30,580 nt of DNA from CAZLBC01 sp964557575 (GTDB taxonomy: Bacteria > Planctomycetota > Phycisphaerae > SM23-33): the NCBI GenBank assembly GCA_964557575.1, contig CAZLBC010000055.1, forward strand, positions 1 through 30,580, in the 5' to 3' direction. Position 1 is the stretch's first letter. Each line of letters opens with the position of its first letter. The notes beneath the pieces are model-generated. The model made no database searches and was not told where the DNA came from. It saw only the letters and a list, made by a program, of their open reading frames with translations. Position numbers and translations under genes: made by a program. This document shows, in pieces, positions 22,679 through 30,580 of this stretch.

Positions 22679-24682
22679 TCAATTCCCCGGCACCAGAAGC
22701 GGCACGCCCTCCGGCGCGAAGAGCGGCGGCACGCCACGAAGGGCGACATAATGGTCCTCCCACGTGGTGTCCGACGGCCGCGCAAGCTGTAACGTCCAGG
22801 CCTCTCCCGTGGATGCCTCCGGCAACGTTACCTCGAACTGATACAACTGAAAGCGGTTATCCACCGTTTCTACGACCTTCCCGTTTGGATTGATCAGCTC
22901 CGCGCGTATTGCCTCCCGAAGGCCGGCGCCCGCAATGCGAACACCGAACTGCTCCGTCCCCGGCGGCACCCAGAATCTGAATCTGCCCGGAGAATGGATC
23001 AGATTCACCGGACCACCACGAGCATCGACCGCTATCGGCACCGTGCAATCGGTAATCCGGAATCTGTTCCTGCCGGCGTCCGCCGTCACGCGGTAAACCC
23101 CCGTCCGGGGCGCCTCGAAGCTGACTTCCGCGCTCTCCTTGAATGGCGCTTCCGCCGATACTGCCACCTCGCCCGACGGCGCGGTGACCTTCACCGTCAT
23201 CGCATTCCCCGCATAACCACCCACCTGCAAATTGTGCGCGATCAACGACACATCATCGCCTTCCGCCGCATACAGAAGCAGCCGGCCGGCGCCGCGTATC
23301 GTCGGCCAGGTGATACCCTCCGCATCCGCACATGTATCCCCTTCCAGGGGCTGCAACTGCTTATCCTCAAAGTCGATACGCGGAATGTTCTTCAGCGCCG
23401 CCACCGGCATCCACTTACCGAGGACCTCTTCGGTCAGATCCACAGTCCTCCGTTCGTCACCCGCCCCCAGCACCAATGTGCCCGTGATTTTCTTCAGCGG
23501 CAGGCCGCTGCCGGCACTCAAATATGCCATCGGCGGACGGTCCACCGGATCGTCGATCACACACCCCGTGAACTCGACGCCGCCGATCGCTCCGGACTTG
23601 AACCTGCGGCCCTGGAAAATAATCGGTGCAGCCTGCGGAGAATCAACGGCAACGTTCGAAACGGTGCAATTGTCGAACCGCACCAGCCCCCGGCCGGCCG
23701 GCTTCGCAATGGATATCCCCGGTCCGGGCGTCTCACTGAACTCGCAGTTCACAAAGTCAAACGTGCCCCTGACGGCGCTGTCTACCGTGTCATCCGTATA
23801 CAGCCGCACCGCCGATGATTGGTCGCCCACGGCCCTGCAATTCTCGAACCGCATCGATGCAGGTTCCGACGCCGAGTTCAGGTTCGGCAGATGGAACTGG
23901 TACCCATTCCCGGCGTTGCCTCGTGTCACGCAGTCCCGCATCACCACGTTCACAAGGCGCTCCTCGGCATGGTTCGGCTCAAAGTCGATGCCTGCCCGCG
24001 GCGCCGTCCCCGAGGTGTCCTCCATCACCGTATTCTCGATGATCAGATTCTCGGCAGTGATCACGCTGATGCCCTGCCGGTAATTGTTCGTGCACACGCA
24101 ATCCTTGATATGCACATTCTTGTTCGTCACCCAGCGCTTCCCTGTACCGAGGTATATCCCGTCACCGCCGCTGTCGGCCAGCGTCAGCCCGTACACTTTC
24201 ACGTTCTCGCAGCTCTTGATTGACAGCGTATGCCGCCACTCAGCCTTCCTGTAATTCGGGCCGTCGTAGTCGGCCTTCTGCATCCGGAACGTGGCGCCAT
24301 ACCCGCGCAATGTGATGTTCTCAATGCTCTTCCCCAGAAACAAACAGTCGCCGCGCCCCTTGAACTCACCCGGCTTCGCAACGACCTCCACCCCCTCCTC
24401 GAACAGTATCTCCTGAGCGCCTGCCAGCCGTATCGGCCGCACAATCCACGGCTTCCCGACATTATCCACCGTCAGCTTTGCGACCCCGGAGTTAATCGCT
24501 TTCTGCAGGGCGTCAGTTGCATCCTCGGGGTTGAATCCCCACCACGATGCCTTTGCCTCAGTAATCTCCCCCGCCTCCACGGCGTCTGTTCTATCCTGGT
24601 TTACCTCCGTTTGTGCGAACGCCACTGCGCTCGAGAACAGTCCGCAGAGAATCACGCGAGTACACGAGAATACGCGGCTCAT
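22679..24682 (-). CDS. Secreted right-handed beta-helix protein with C-terminal beta domain
   Basis: A 667-residue exported protein. The signal peptide MSRVFSCTRVILCGLFSSAVAFAQ is followed by WWGFNPEDATDALQKAINSG, the usual opening of pectin-lyase-fold proteins. Residues about 70-420 form a parallel beta-helix with typical coils (ENITLRGYGATF, ENVKVYGLTLADSGGDGIYLG, NVHIKDCVCTNNYRQGISV). Residues about 460-667 look like a beta-sandwich ending. No catalytic residues can be assigned by eye; such proteins act on or bind polysaccharides outside the cell. AGGAGGT 7 nt before the ATG fixes the start. The frame of the sialidase-like gene overlaps its first 92 nt but is not real coding there. Confidence 0.85.
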   Translation of the reverse strand: MSRVFSCTRVILCGLFSSAVAFAQTEVNQDRTDAVEAGEITEAKASWWGFNPEDATDALQKAINSGVAKLTVDNVGKPWIVRPIRLAGAQEILFEEGVEVVAKPGEFKGRGDCLFLGKSIENITLRGYGATFRMQKADYDGPNYRKAEWRHTLSIKSCENVKVYGLTLADSGGDGIYLGTGKRWVTNKNVHIKDCVCTNNYRQGISVITAENLIIENTVMEDTSGTAPRAGIDFEPNHAEERLVNVVMRDCVTRGNAGNGYQFHLPNLNSASEPASMRFENCRAVGDQSSAVRLYTDDTVDSAVRGTFDFVNCEFSETPGPGISIAKPAGRGLVRFDNCTVSNVAVDSPQAAPIIFQGRRFKSGAIGGVEFTGCVIDDPVDRPPMAYLSAGSGLPLKKITGTLVLGAGDERRTVDLTEEVLGKWMPVAALKNIPRIDFEDKQLQPLEGDTCADAEGITWPTIRGAGRLLLYAAEGDDVSLIAHNLQVGGYAGNAMTVKVTAPSGEVAVSAEAPFKESAEVSFEAPRTGVYRVTADAGRNRFRITDCTVPIAVDARGGPVNLIHSPGRFRFWVPPGTEQFGVRIAGAGLREAIRAELINPNGKVVETVDNRFQLYQFEVTLPEASTGEAWTLQLARPSDTTWEDHYVALRGVPPLFAPEGVPLLVPGN

Positions 24683-26543
24683 CGCTGATACCTCCTGCTG
24701 TCAAAATGGACAGATATGTGTGCTGAATCCGGCTTTGCGCAAAGGTGAAAGGACCACCGCGCAGGCAGAAATGCAGAGGGCCGGCGGCAACCACTCCACG
24801 ACGACCCGTACTGATAGTACCCCACATACCCGCCCACATCAAGGCATCGACGCCAGTGCCTCCCTCAACGCCTCCACTGCCTTCCGCTCGTGCTCGACTG
24901 CCCGCCGCACAGCATCGGCACTTCGCTGCCGACATTCCGCGCCTGCATCGTCGCCCCTGCGCCCTTTCTGGATCGATCTTCTCCAGCGCCGCCAGGATGC
25001 CGTCGATGCCCTCCGCATACGCGTCTCTCGCTTCCGTGAGCAGTTCCACGGACAGATAACTTTTTTCGGGCACTCCCCCGTGCAACCGCCTTACTCGGTC
25101 TTCCGGCCGAAATCCGGGTTGTCCACCCGGCGGCGGTACTCCTTCTCGATGTCCTCGATCATCATCTCGTACATCGGCGTCCCCGGCGCGATCACCCGCT
25201 GGGCGATCGGCTCGCCGGCGGCGATGCGGAAGATATCCCCGAGGTAGCTCTCGGCGTCGTGGCCCTGCATCCGCGGGTCGAGGTAGTGGCCGTAAAAGGG
25301 GAACCGCCCACTTGCCGAACGTGATGCGTTCGCCGTCGCCGCATTTCTTCTGGTAGAGGGTGCAGTAGTTGGCCTTTACCGGTTCGGGTGTTCCCGTGTG
25401 TTTCTTTTTCCGCATGCCGCCGGACGCCTTGCTGACCGGTTGGCGCAGCGCGACCTTCCCCGAAACGTCCTTTCCGGCCGCGGCGTCTTCCTCGCGGAAC
25501 ATCGCCATGAGGATCCTGCGGTCGGTTGTGCGCTTGTAGTCGTAGATGATACGGATGAGTCCGTCCGCGGCCTGCTGGCCGTCCGGGTAAGAGACGCCCG
25601 CACGTTCATCCAGCATCAGCCCCCCGCCCCAGGTCCTGCCGTCGTCGCCGGAGACGAACGCGGTCAGGTGCGAACGGCCCGTCCGCCTGTCGATCGGTCC
25701 GTGCTTGACCAGCAACACGTTTCCCGAGGCCAGGCGCCTGATGAAAAACCGCGCGCTGGGGTGCGCAATGTTCGACGGGGCCAGTGCCGGCCAGGTTCTG
25801 CCCCGGTCGTTTGAAACGCTCTCGCCGATACCGTACCGCGTGCGCGCCAGCAGCCGGATCGAACCGTCCCTGCGCTCGATGAAGTGGTGTTCGTCGAAGC
25901 TGCGGTCTTTTTTAGGCACATGACAGGCCCCGCGGATCGACCATGTGTTTCCCGCGTCTTCGGATACCACCATCTTCGCGCTGGCGTCCGTGGCCCGCCA
26001 GGTGGAAGCCGGAAGCACCCATTCGCCCGAGGAGAGGACCAGGGGCTTGCACATCATGACGCCGTCGGTCACCCGCACCGGCGGGCCCCAGTGCGGGGAT
26101 CCGGATTCCGGGTCGGCGTTCTTCATCATCCACACGCCGCCCACGGTTGCATTGTGTCCGACGGCCTGCGCCCAGAAGACGCGCAGGGAACCGTCGGGCG
26201 CCATCCACACTTCCGGGTCGAAGGCCCGGACGGGCCCGTCGGCGTCGGGATCGATGACCGTGACCTCTTTCCAGGTCCTGCCGTCCTCGCCGCTGGTCGT
26301 TACGGTCACGTAGTTGTTGTGGTCTTCTCCCGGCGTCTTCCCGGCATACCAGACCGCCCACAGGCGTCCCCGCGGCGCGACCGCCATGCTCGGGATGCCC
26401 TGGAATGCCCGGTTCGTCACGGCATGACGGGCACGCGGCGGCCCCAGGTATTCCGGCGGGGCAACGAAGGCCGGTTCTGCGCCGGAAGCGGTACAGACCA
26501 GGGAGAGAAAACAAAGCGAAACTGCGGTGAACGGGTAACGCAT
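24591..26543 (-). CDS. Secreted sialidase-like BNR protein, 3' end run into remnants
   Basis: The frame is open for 650 codons, but only residues 1 to about 375 (26543-25419) are credible. There a signal peptide (MRYPFTAVSLCFLSLVCTASGA) leads into a six-bladed propeller with four Asp boxes (SxDxGxTW type) at about residues 84-91, 194-201, 244-251 and 298-305, plus RRDGSIRLLARTRYG, as in sialidase-like proteins. Family members usually stop soon after the FREEDAAAGKDVSGK pattern seen at 350-363. Here the stop is missing: the frame passes through a Lys-rich joint, two gene remnants and out-of-frame sequence rich in Arg, reaching into the next gene. AAAGGTG 6 nt before ATG supports the start. The propeller may work, but the protein is probably longer than normal or unstable. 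Confidence 0.75.
   Translation of the reverse strand: MRYPFTAVSLCFLSLVCTASGAEPAFVAPPEYLGPPRARHAVTNRAFQGIPSMAVAPRGRLWAVWYAGKTPGEDHNNYVTVTTSGEDGRTWKEVTVIDPDADGPVRAFDPEVWMAPDGSLRVFWAQAVGHNATVGGVWMMKNADPESGSPHWGPPVRVTDGVMMCKPLVLSSGEWVLPASTWRATDASAKMVVSEDAGNTWSIRGACHVPKKDRSFDEHHFIERRDGSIRLLARTRYGIGESVSNDRGRTWPALAPSNIAHPSARFFIRRLASGNVLLVKHGPIDRRTGRSHLTAFVSGDDGRTWGGGLMLDERAGVSYPDGQQAADGLIRIIYDYKRTTDRRILMAMFREEDAAAGKDVSGKVALRQPVSKASGGMRKKKHTGTPEPVKANYCTLYQKKCGDGERITFGKWAVPLLRPLPRPADAGPRRRELPRGYLPHRRRRADRPAGDRAGDADVRDDDRGHREGVPPPGGQPGFRPEDRVRRLHGGVPEKSYLSVELLTEARDAYAEGIDGILAALEKIDPERAQGRRCRRGMSAAKCRCCAAGSRARAEGSGGVEGGTGVDALMWAGMWGTISTGRRGVVAAGPLHFCLRGGPFTFAQSRIQHTYLSILTAGGISDEPRILVYSRDSLRTVLERSGVRTNGGKPG
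24814..24842 (-). promoter_or_regulatory. Possible promoter of the beta-helix gene
   Basis: Minus strand: TTGATG (24842-24837), 17 bp, TACTAT (24819-24814). It lies about 130 nt before the start at 24682 and overlaps the stop codon of the gene remnant at 24839. Confidence 0.4.
24839..25065 (-). pseudogene. C-terminal remnant of a helical protein
   Basis: Two minus frames join into one helical protein end: VELLTEARDAYAEGIDGILA then ALEKIDPERAQG, and after a one-base shift AECRQRSADAVRRAVEHERK then AVEALREALASMP and TGA at 24841-24839. The shift falls at a run of four G (plus-strand C 24954-24957), so it is either a slip mutation or a sequencing error. Nothing upstream of about 25065 continues the protein. 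Family unknown. Confidence 0.55.
25091..25375 (-). pseudogene. C-terminal remnant of a second unknown protein
   Basis: Minus strand reads FPFYGHYLDPRMQGHDAESY, then LGDIFRIAAGEPIAQRV and EMMIEDIEKEYRRRVDNPDF, ending in TAA at 25093-25091: plausible protein, in a frame different from the sialidase-like gene. Residues just before it in the sialidase frame (NYCTLYQKKCGDGERITFGK) may belong to the same protein, with a frameshift near 25305. I do not recognise the family. Confidence 0.5.
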
Positions 26544-26613
26544 GTAAACACCTTTCGTTGAACGGTGCAGGCAATTTGCGCCCGGCAGCGCGTACCGGTC
26601 ATCGCGCTGATGC

Positions 26614-27927
26614 CTACAGCCCTTCCGCCGTGTACCCTTCGCGGTATTCCCGTTTCAGCAGCGCGTTGGCTTCCGGGATATTCGTGACCTTCATGGCGTC
26701 GGCGTCCCACAGCAGCTTCCGGCCCGGGAACCGGTTGGCCACGACGCCGAGCAGCAGGGCCTCGGTCAGCTTGCCGGCATAGGTGAAGTTCGCGCTGGTC
26801 TCGCCTTTGCCCATGCACGCGTCGACCCACGAGTGGTAGTGATTGACGCTCCCCGGCTTGGCCTGTTTTACCTCCCTGAATTTGTCCCGGGGCAGGAACT
26901 GCGGTCCGCCGACATGCGGCAGCAGCATCCGGCCCTTTTCTCCGACGAACATCGCCCCCTGCTTCGGCAGTTTCCGGCCTTCCGGCATTTTCAGGTCGTC
27001 GTTCGGCGGCGGCGGATAGTTCTTGCCGTCGAACCAGGTCCACAGCATTTTATCGGTCGTGTACTTCGTGCCCGGGAACTCGTACTCGACGATGTTCTTC
27101 TCCGGGTGCCCGATGCCGGTCGGTTTCCGGCAGGTGGTCTTTACCCAGTTGGGAAAGGTCAGCGCCAGCGCCCGGAACGGGGTGTCGAAGATATGCACGC
27201 CCATGTCGCCGAGGGTCCCGGTCCCGAAATCGATCAGTTTGCGCCACTGGCCCGGGTGATACACTTTATTCTTGTACGGCCTCATGGCCGCGCTGCCGAT
27301 CCAGAGATCCCAGTTCAGGTTCGGCGGAACAGGGTCCTCGCCCTTGATGGGTCCGCCGTCATACCCCCAGTTCTTGTGCGACCAGGCGTAGACCCTGCCG
27401 ACCCTGCCGATCGTGCCGTTTTGAATGTATTCGGTCGCCATGCGATAGGGCAGGCCCGAGTGGCACTGGATACCCATCTGGGTCACCAGTTTCTTCTTTT
27501 CGGCGATCAGTCTCATCTGCCGGGCCTCGAAGACCTCGTGGGTCAGGGGCTTCTGGCAGTAGACCGGTTTGTTCATGTTCATCGCCGTCATGGCGGCCGG
27601 CGCATGGGTGTGGTCGGGCGTGGACACGACGACCGCGTCGATGGTGTCGCCGCATTTGCTCAGCATCTCGCGGTAGTCTCTGAAGGTCCTGGCCCCGGCA
27701 TGTTTCTTCGCGGCCCTGTCCAGGTTTTTCGCGTCGACGTCGCACAGTGCCGCGACCTCGACCATCTTGTGGGAGGCGACCGAACGAAGATCGCCTCCTC
27801 CCATGCCGCCGACACCGATGTGCGCGGTGCGCAGCTTGCCGTTGGGAGACTGCGAATACGACCCGGAAGGAAGAACACCGCACATCGATACGGCCGCTGA
27901 GGCCTCGAGAAATGCCCGACGTTTCAT
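26614..27927 (-). CDS. Exported Gfo/Idh/MocA-family oxidoreductase
   Basis: A 437-residue NAD(P)-dependent sugar oxidoreductase-like protein. It starts MKRRAFLEASAAVSMCGVLP, a twin-arginine (Tat) signal as is usual in PVC members of the family, implying export with bound cofactor. The Rossmann region reads RTAHIGVGGMGGGDL; the catalytic-loop motif EKP appears as QKP in VYCQKPLTHEV; the C-terminal sheet domain carries DFGTGTLGDMGVHIFDTPF. The start at 27927 is set by AAAGGAG 8 nt upstream. It lies 70 nt upstream of the sialidase-like gene, same strand, and could share a transcript. It may oxidise or hydrolyse glycosides by a redox mechanism, as some relatives do; this is inference. Confidence 0.88.
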   Translation of the reverse strand: MKRRAFLEASAAVSMCGVLPSGSYSQSPNGKLRTAHIGVGGMGGGDLRSVASHKMVEVAALCDVDAKNLDRAAKKHAGARTFRDYREMLSKCGDTIDAVVVSTPDHTHAPAAMTAMNMNKPVYCQKPLTHEVFEARQMRLIAEKKKLVTQMGIQCHSGLPYRMATEYIQNGTIGRVGRVYAWSHKNWGYDGGPIKGEDPVPPNLNWDLWIGSAAMRPYKNKVYHPGQWRKLIDFGTGTLGDMGVHIFDTPFRALALTFPNWVKTTCRKPTGIGHPEKNIVEYEFPGTKYTTDKMLWTWFDGKNYPPPPNDDLKMPEGRKLPKQGAMFVGEKGRMLLPHVGGPQFLPRDKFREVKQAKPGSVNHYHSWVDACMGKGETSANFTYAGKLTEALLLGVVANRFPGRKLLWDADAMKVTNIPEANALLKREYREGYTAEGL

Positions 27928-27982
27928 GGCAGCAACTCCTTTCACCATTCATTAATACCGGAAAGGGCGCGCCGGGACAAAT

Positions 27983-28069
27983 GAATTTTACGGCACGGCG
28001 ATTATCCGCCTGGTCGAGCTGTACCGGCCTGAGAAGGACGAGGCGTACCTCCGGGCCGCGTATCAATCA
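27983..28069 (+). pseudogene. Possible short coding remnant on the opposite strand
   Basis: The gap between two minus-strand genes reads on plus as EFYGTAIIRLVELYRPEKDE then AYLRAAYQSI, which looks like an amphipathic helix pair from an (alpha/alpha) barrel glycan enzyme. No start or ribosome binding site precedes it. Could be chance; not an independent gene. Confidence 0.3.
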
Positions 28070-29221
28070 ATTGAAATCAGCCTTGACATATATGGTATGA
28101 GTCGAGGCGCTGCTGATATTGCTGAGAAGCAGCCGGCTGGTATCGCCCGGCGGGGTCACCCCTCCCCAGGCCGGATTGGCATCCCCTATTTTCAGCGCGG
28201 CCTTGCAGGGGCGGCCCGGAGGAGACGTGTCGATGAGACCGTCAAGAACCACGTTGTACACGCGCAGGCCCGACGCATTGAGAAAACGCACCACGTGGTG
28301 TCTCCCCCGCGAGTGACCGCAGATGTTCCTGATGAAGATATTGCGGATGTCGTCGATACCGCCCTCCCGGCAATTCGCGGCGGTCACCATGGTGGACGTG
28401 TCGCTGCCGGACACGGCATCCTTTTTCACGATGTTGGTCAGGGCGACGAGGTCGTCGCCGGTATGCCCGTTCAGCCGTTCTATACTGATGTCGTGACACC
28501 CCTGCCGCAGGTCAAGACCGTCCTGGTTGAGGATGGTTTCCCGCCGGCCATCGATCATCTTTGAACCCGTCGAACTGAAACGGATGTCTGAGACGCTCCC
28601 GAAAGCGCATCGTTCCAGGGAGATCGCCCAGCAATGCGAGTCCTTGATGTGCAGTCCCTCGATAGTGAAGTGTTCAACGTATGCCAGGAGGATGCCGATG
28701 TTCCGCCAGTCCCCGGTCTGGCTCTCTCCCTTGACGCCCGCATCAGTGCCGTACGTGCGCTTCCCGAGGGTCTTGGCGCTGTCCCCGGTTGAACGCGGAT
28801 GGTCCGCACCCTCGAGCAAAACGTTTCCGACGCCGTAGATCCTGACATTCCTGACCGGACGGACGTCGGTGATGCCCAACCCGCAGTTTGCGCTGCGAAT
28901 CATGTTGTCCCGGCAACAGTCCGACAGCTTGACGTGGCAATTATTGAACTCGAGAAGAGTGTTTTCGCGCACCATGATGGCCGCGTCCAGCAGCCAGATA
29001 TCCCGGCCATCCCCTCGCGCCCGGTTTCGCCGGGGAACAACGACTCTCGCTCCTTTCGACGAGGCGACGCGTATAGCCTCGTTGATTCTTTCCACGTCAC
29101 TGCCTTTGAACGAATGCGGCGAAACAATCGCGCCGGCCGTATCCGCCGCACCGTTTCCGGGCGGCGCCGCGGTCGCGGCGAGAACCACGGTTGAAAGAAC
29201 AAGCAATACCTTTTTCTGCAT
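28067..29221 (-). CDS. Secreted GH28-like (polygalacturonase-like) beta-helix protein
   Basis: A 384-residue protein with a signal peptide (MQKKVLLVLSTVVLAATAAPPG) and a right-handed beta-helix. It carries the two GH28 acidic motifs in order, NQDGLDLRQG (about residues 234-243) and GHTGDDLVAL (about 254-263), which hold the catalytic Asp residues; the later HG and RxK motifs are not clear (CGHSRGRHHVVRF is a candidate). It may act on polygalacturonan or rhamnogalacturonan or be a diverged binder. GGGAGGTG a few bases before the ATG at 29221 supports the start. It lies about 140 nt upstream of the oxidoreductase gene. Confidence 0.8.
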   Translation of the reverse strand: MQKKVLLVLSTVVLAATAAPPGNGAADTAGAIVSPHSFKGSDVERINEAIRVASSKGARVVVPRRNRARGDGRDIWLLDAAIMVRENTLLEFNNCHVKLSDCCRDNMIRSANCGLGITDVRPVRNVRIYGVGNVLLEGADHPRSTGDSAKTLGKRTYGTDAGVKGESQTGDWRNIGILLAYVEHFTIEGLHIKDSHCWAISLERCAFGSVSDIRFSSTGSKMIDGRRETILNQDGLDLRQGCHDISIERLNGHTGDDLVALTNIVKKDAVSGSDTSTMVTAANCREGGIDDIRNIFIRNICGHSRGRHHVVRFLNASGLRVYNVVLDGLIDTSPPGRPCKAALKIGDANPAWGGVTPPGDTSRLLLSNISSASTHTIYVKADFN

Positions 29222-29256
29222 GATGGCACCTCCCGGAACACTTCATAATGATCGGC

Positions 29257-29360
29257 GGAACGGAAACGACGTCATATTCAAGAGATATGTCGATTTTCCG
29301 TGACGAAGCCAGGCGGCAAAAGGGCCGCTTGCAGCCCAGGTCGAGGTTATGAAACCGGTT
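29257..29360 (+). repeat. Second, diverged copy of the MITE-like repeat
   Basis: 104 bp aligning without gaps to the minus strand of 19289-19186, about 83% identical by my count. It ends in ggttatgaaaccggtt, the counterpart of the terminal repeat, and overlaps the last codons and stop of the ATPase gene. The opposite terminal repeat is reduced to traces (cttcataat). Confidence 0.7.
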
Positions 29361-30580
29361 CCGGTTCAAACCCCGCCGCAAAGCGCCATGCCGGAACGAC
29401 GCGGATGGTTCCTGAGTCGACCTCGATCTCGTCGCTTTCGCGTCTGGTGACTATCGTGGCGGTTCCCGTTTTCTGTTCCGCCATCGCCTCGGCAAGGGCC
29501 GCAACCTCCCGCTTTCGCGTAGTGGCATCCGCAAGCGATTCGCATGCCTGGACGAGAATCGCGGGCTGCCCGGCCGGTCGGATAATGAAGTCGATTTCTC
29601 TGCCGGTTGCGGTCTTGTAGTAGTACACGTCGGCATGGGATCGCCGAAGGGCCGTAAACACCAGGTTTTCCAGCAGGTGCCCCGCGTTGACCAGTATGCC
29701 GGAAGACGCCGAAGTAACCAGCGAATGGTCGATACAATATATCTTCTTCGGATTCGTCCGGCTGCGGGCGAGGGAGGCGTCGAACAGCCGCACACTGAAT
29801 AAAAAGAACGCATCCTGAAACCAACCGAGATAATCGGATACGGACGCCTTGGGAACCCGGTGGCCGAGCGAATGAAGAAACGAAGTGAGCTTGTTGACCG
29901 AGTACAGCGAAGCCGTGTTGTCCACAAGCCGGTGTGCAAGGTCGGACACCGCCCGGGGATGTGAAATATCGTGTCTTTCGACGAGGTCACGGAACAGAAT
30001 GGCCTGAATGTATTCCTGGTGCACTTTGATACGGATATCTTTTTCGACGCCGATCACTTCCGGGAAACCACCCGTGTGCCAGTATTCATCGAATGCCTTT
30101 CGGATTATCAACTGCTTCTTTGTCGAAAGCGGCCCTTCGAGCGCTATACGTTTCGCGTCGAGAAATTCCCTGAACGAGAAGGGAAACAGCTCCCAGCTCA
30201 GCGCCCTGCCGCGCATCTGGGTGGCGATTTCCCTGGAAAGCATCCGTGCCGACGATCCGGTAAGGTATACCGCGCACTTTTCGGTGCGCATGAGGCGATC
30301 GACAAAGGGTTCCCAACCGCACACCGCCTGGATTTCATCGAAAAAGCAATACACGGTTTCGGTACCCTTTTTCTCGGGATACAGCGAATAGTAGGCGTCC
30401 AGGATCAGGCCGAGGTTATCCTGCCGAAGATTGTGCAAACGATCGTCAAAGAAATTCAGGTACAGGATATTGCTTCTTGAGGCCCCACTCTCTGTCAGTG
30501 ATTGAATGATCTGATTCAAAAAGGTTGATTTTCCGCACCGGCGTACCCCGATGCAGACCGAGGCCTTGCCCGGGGCCGTC
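29347..30580 (-). CDS. AAA/DUF4143-type ATPase (start outside window)
   Basis: Partial, at least 410 residues. Translation continues to the window edge without a stop and includes the Walker A motif GVRRCGKST, so the TTG at 30519 is not the start. Walker B is VYCFFDEIQAV, followed by LTGSSARMLSRE (sensor) and LFPFSFREFL, all typical of the AAA_14 plus DUF4143 family. The C-terminal nuclease-like DUF4143 core reads GREIDFIIRP then ILVQACES, where the usual ExK is missing (QAC), so that site may be inactive. These single-gene ATPases are common, often mobile, and of unclear role. The last codons and stop overlap the repeat at 29257-29360. Confidence 0.88.
   Translation of the reverse strand, partial: TAPGKASVCIGVRRCGKSTFLNQIIQSLTESGASRSNILYLNFFDDRLHNLRQDNLGLILDAYYSLYPEKKGTETVYCFFDEIQAVCGWEPFVDRLMRTEKCAVYLTGSSARMLSREIATQMRGRALSWELFPFSFREFLDAKRIALEGPLSTKKQLIIRKAFDEYWHTGGFPEVIGVEKDIRIKVHQEYIQAILFRDLVERHDISHPRAVSDLAHRLVDNTASLYSVNKLTSFLHSLGHRVPKASVSDYLGWFQDAFFLFSVRLFDASLARSRTNPKKIYCIDHSLVTSASSGILVNAGHLLENLVFTALRRSHADVYYYKTATGREIDFIIRPAGQPAILVQACESLADATTRKREVAALAEAMAEQKTGTATIVTRRESDEIEVDSGTIRVVPAWRFAAGFEPEPVS

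Noticed and set aside
25091..25375. Reading the remnant as the natural C-terminus of the sialidase-like protein
   Set aside because: It is in another frame and shows no propeller features; the family normally ends near residue 375-380.
1..30580. CRISPR arrays, tRNA, rRNA or riboswitches
   Set aside because: No evenly spaced direct repeats, cloverleaf-like segments with CCA ends, rRNA blocks or recognisable aptamers were seen by reading; weak signals could be missed without a covariance search.

Overview
The window looks like a chromosomal piece of a GC-rich, heterotrophic bacterium specialised in polysaccharides, most likely from the PVC group (Planctomycetota, Lentisphaerota, Kiritimatiellota or Verrucomicrobiota). 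The reasons are the mix of sodium:solute symporters, sugar-phosphate isomerase/epimerase, secreted right-handed beta-helix proteins, BNR sialidase-like and SGNH esterase-like proteins, a Tat-type Gfo/Idh/MocA oxidoreductase, and no SusC/SusD pair. This is inference from gene content; no rRNA or marker gene is present. I see no tRNA, rRNA, CRISPR array, integrase or intact transposase.

Layout. 0.1-5.0 kb (minus): a three-gene sugar operon (GH36-like galactosidase, TIM-barrel isomerase/epimerase, SSS symporter) with a good sigma70-like promoter upstream. 5.2-6.4 kb: a secreted ARPP-1-like protein ending at a strong intrinsic terminator. 6.5-7.4 kb: a PIN toxin/small partner pair sitting between two copies of the last codons of the next gene. 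7.3-15.0 kb: secreted beta-helix protein, ceramidase-like protein, a two-domain esterase and an alpha-helical hydrolase-like protein. Two of the promoters here are near-identical 31-bp inverted repeats. An 81-bp imperfect hairpin separates two convergent genes. 15.1-16.4 kb: decayed genes, including a broken nucleotidyltransferase toxin with its small partner and the head and tail of a secreted protein gene. 16.4-18.9 kb (plus): single-HKD PLD-like protein, cysteine synthase, SGNH hydrolase.

18.95-22.5 kb is a distinctly AT-richer patch: truncated symporter, MITE-like repeat, zinc dehydrogenase, RbsD-type mutarotase and aldo/keto reductase, with matching 26-bp sequences at both ends and several other short repeats. 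22.7-29.2 kb (minus): beta-helix protein, a sialidase-like gene whose frame runs into a heap of gene remnants, a Gfo/Idh/MocA oxidoreductase and a GH28-like protein. At 29.35 kb and beyond the right edge lies an AAA/DUF4143 ATPase whose start is outside the window.

Together the genes suggest secreted de-branching, de-esterification and cleavage of a complex plant or algal glycan or glycoconjugate, sodium-coupled sugar uptake, and intracellular mutarotation, oxidation and isomerisation of the sugars. The unusual part is not one gene but repeated small-scale rearrangement: copied gene ends, short dispersed repeats and remnants at most junctions.
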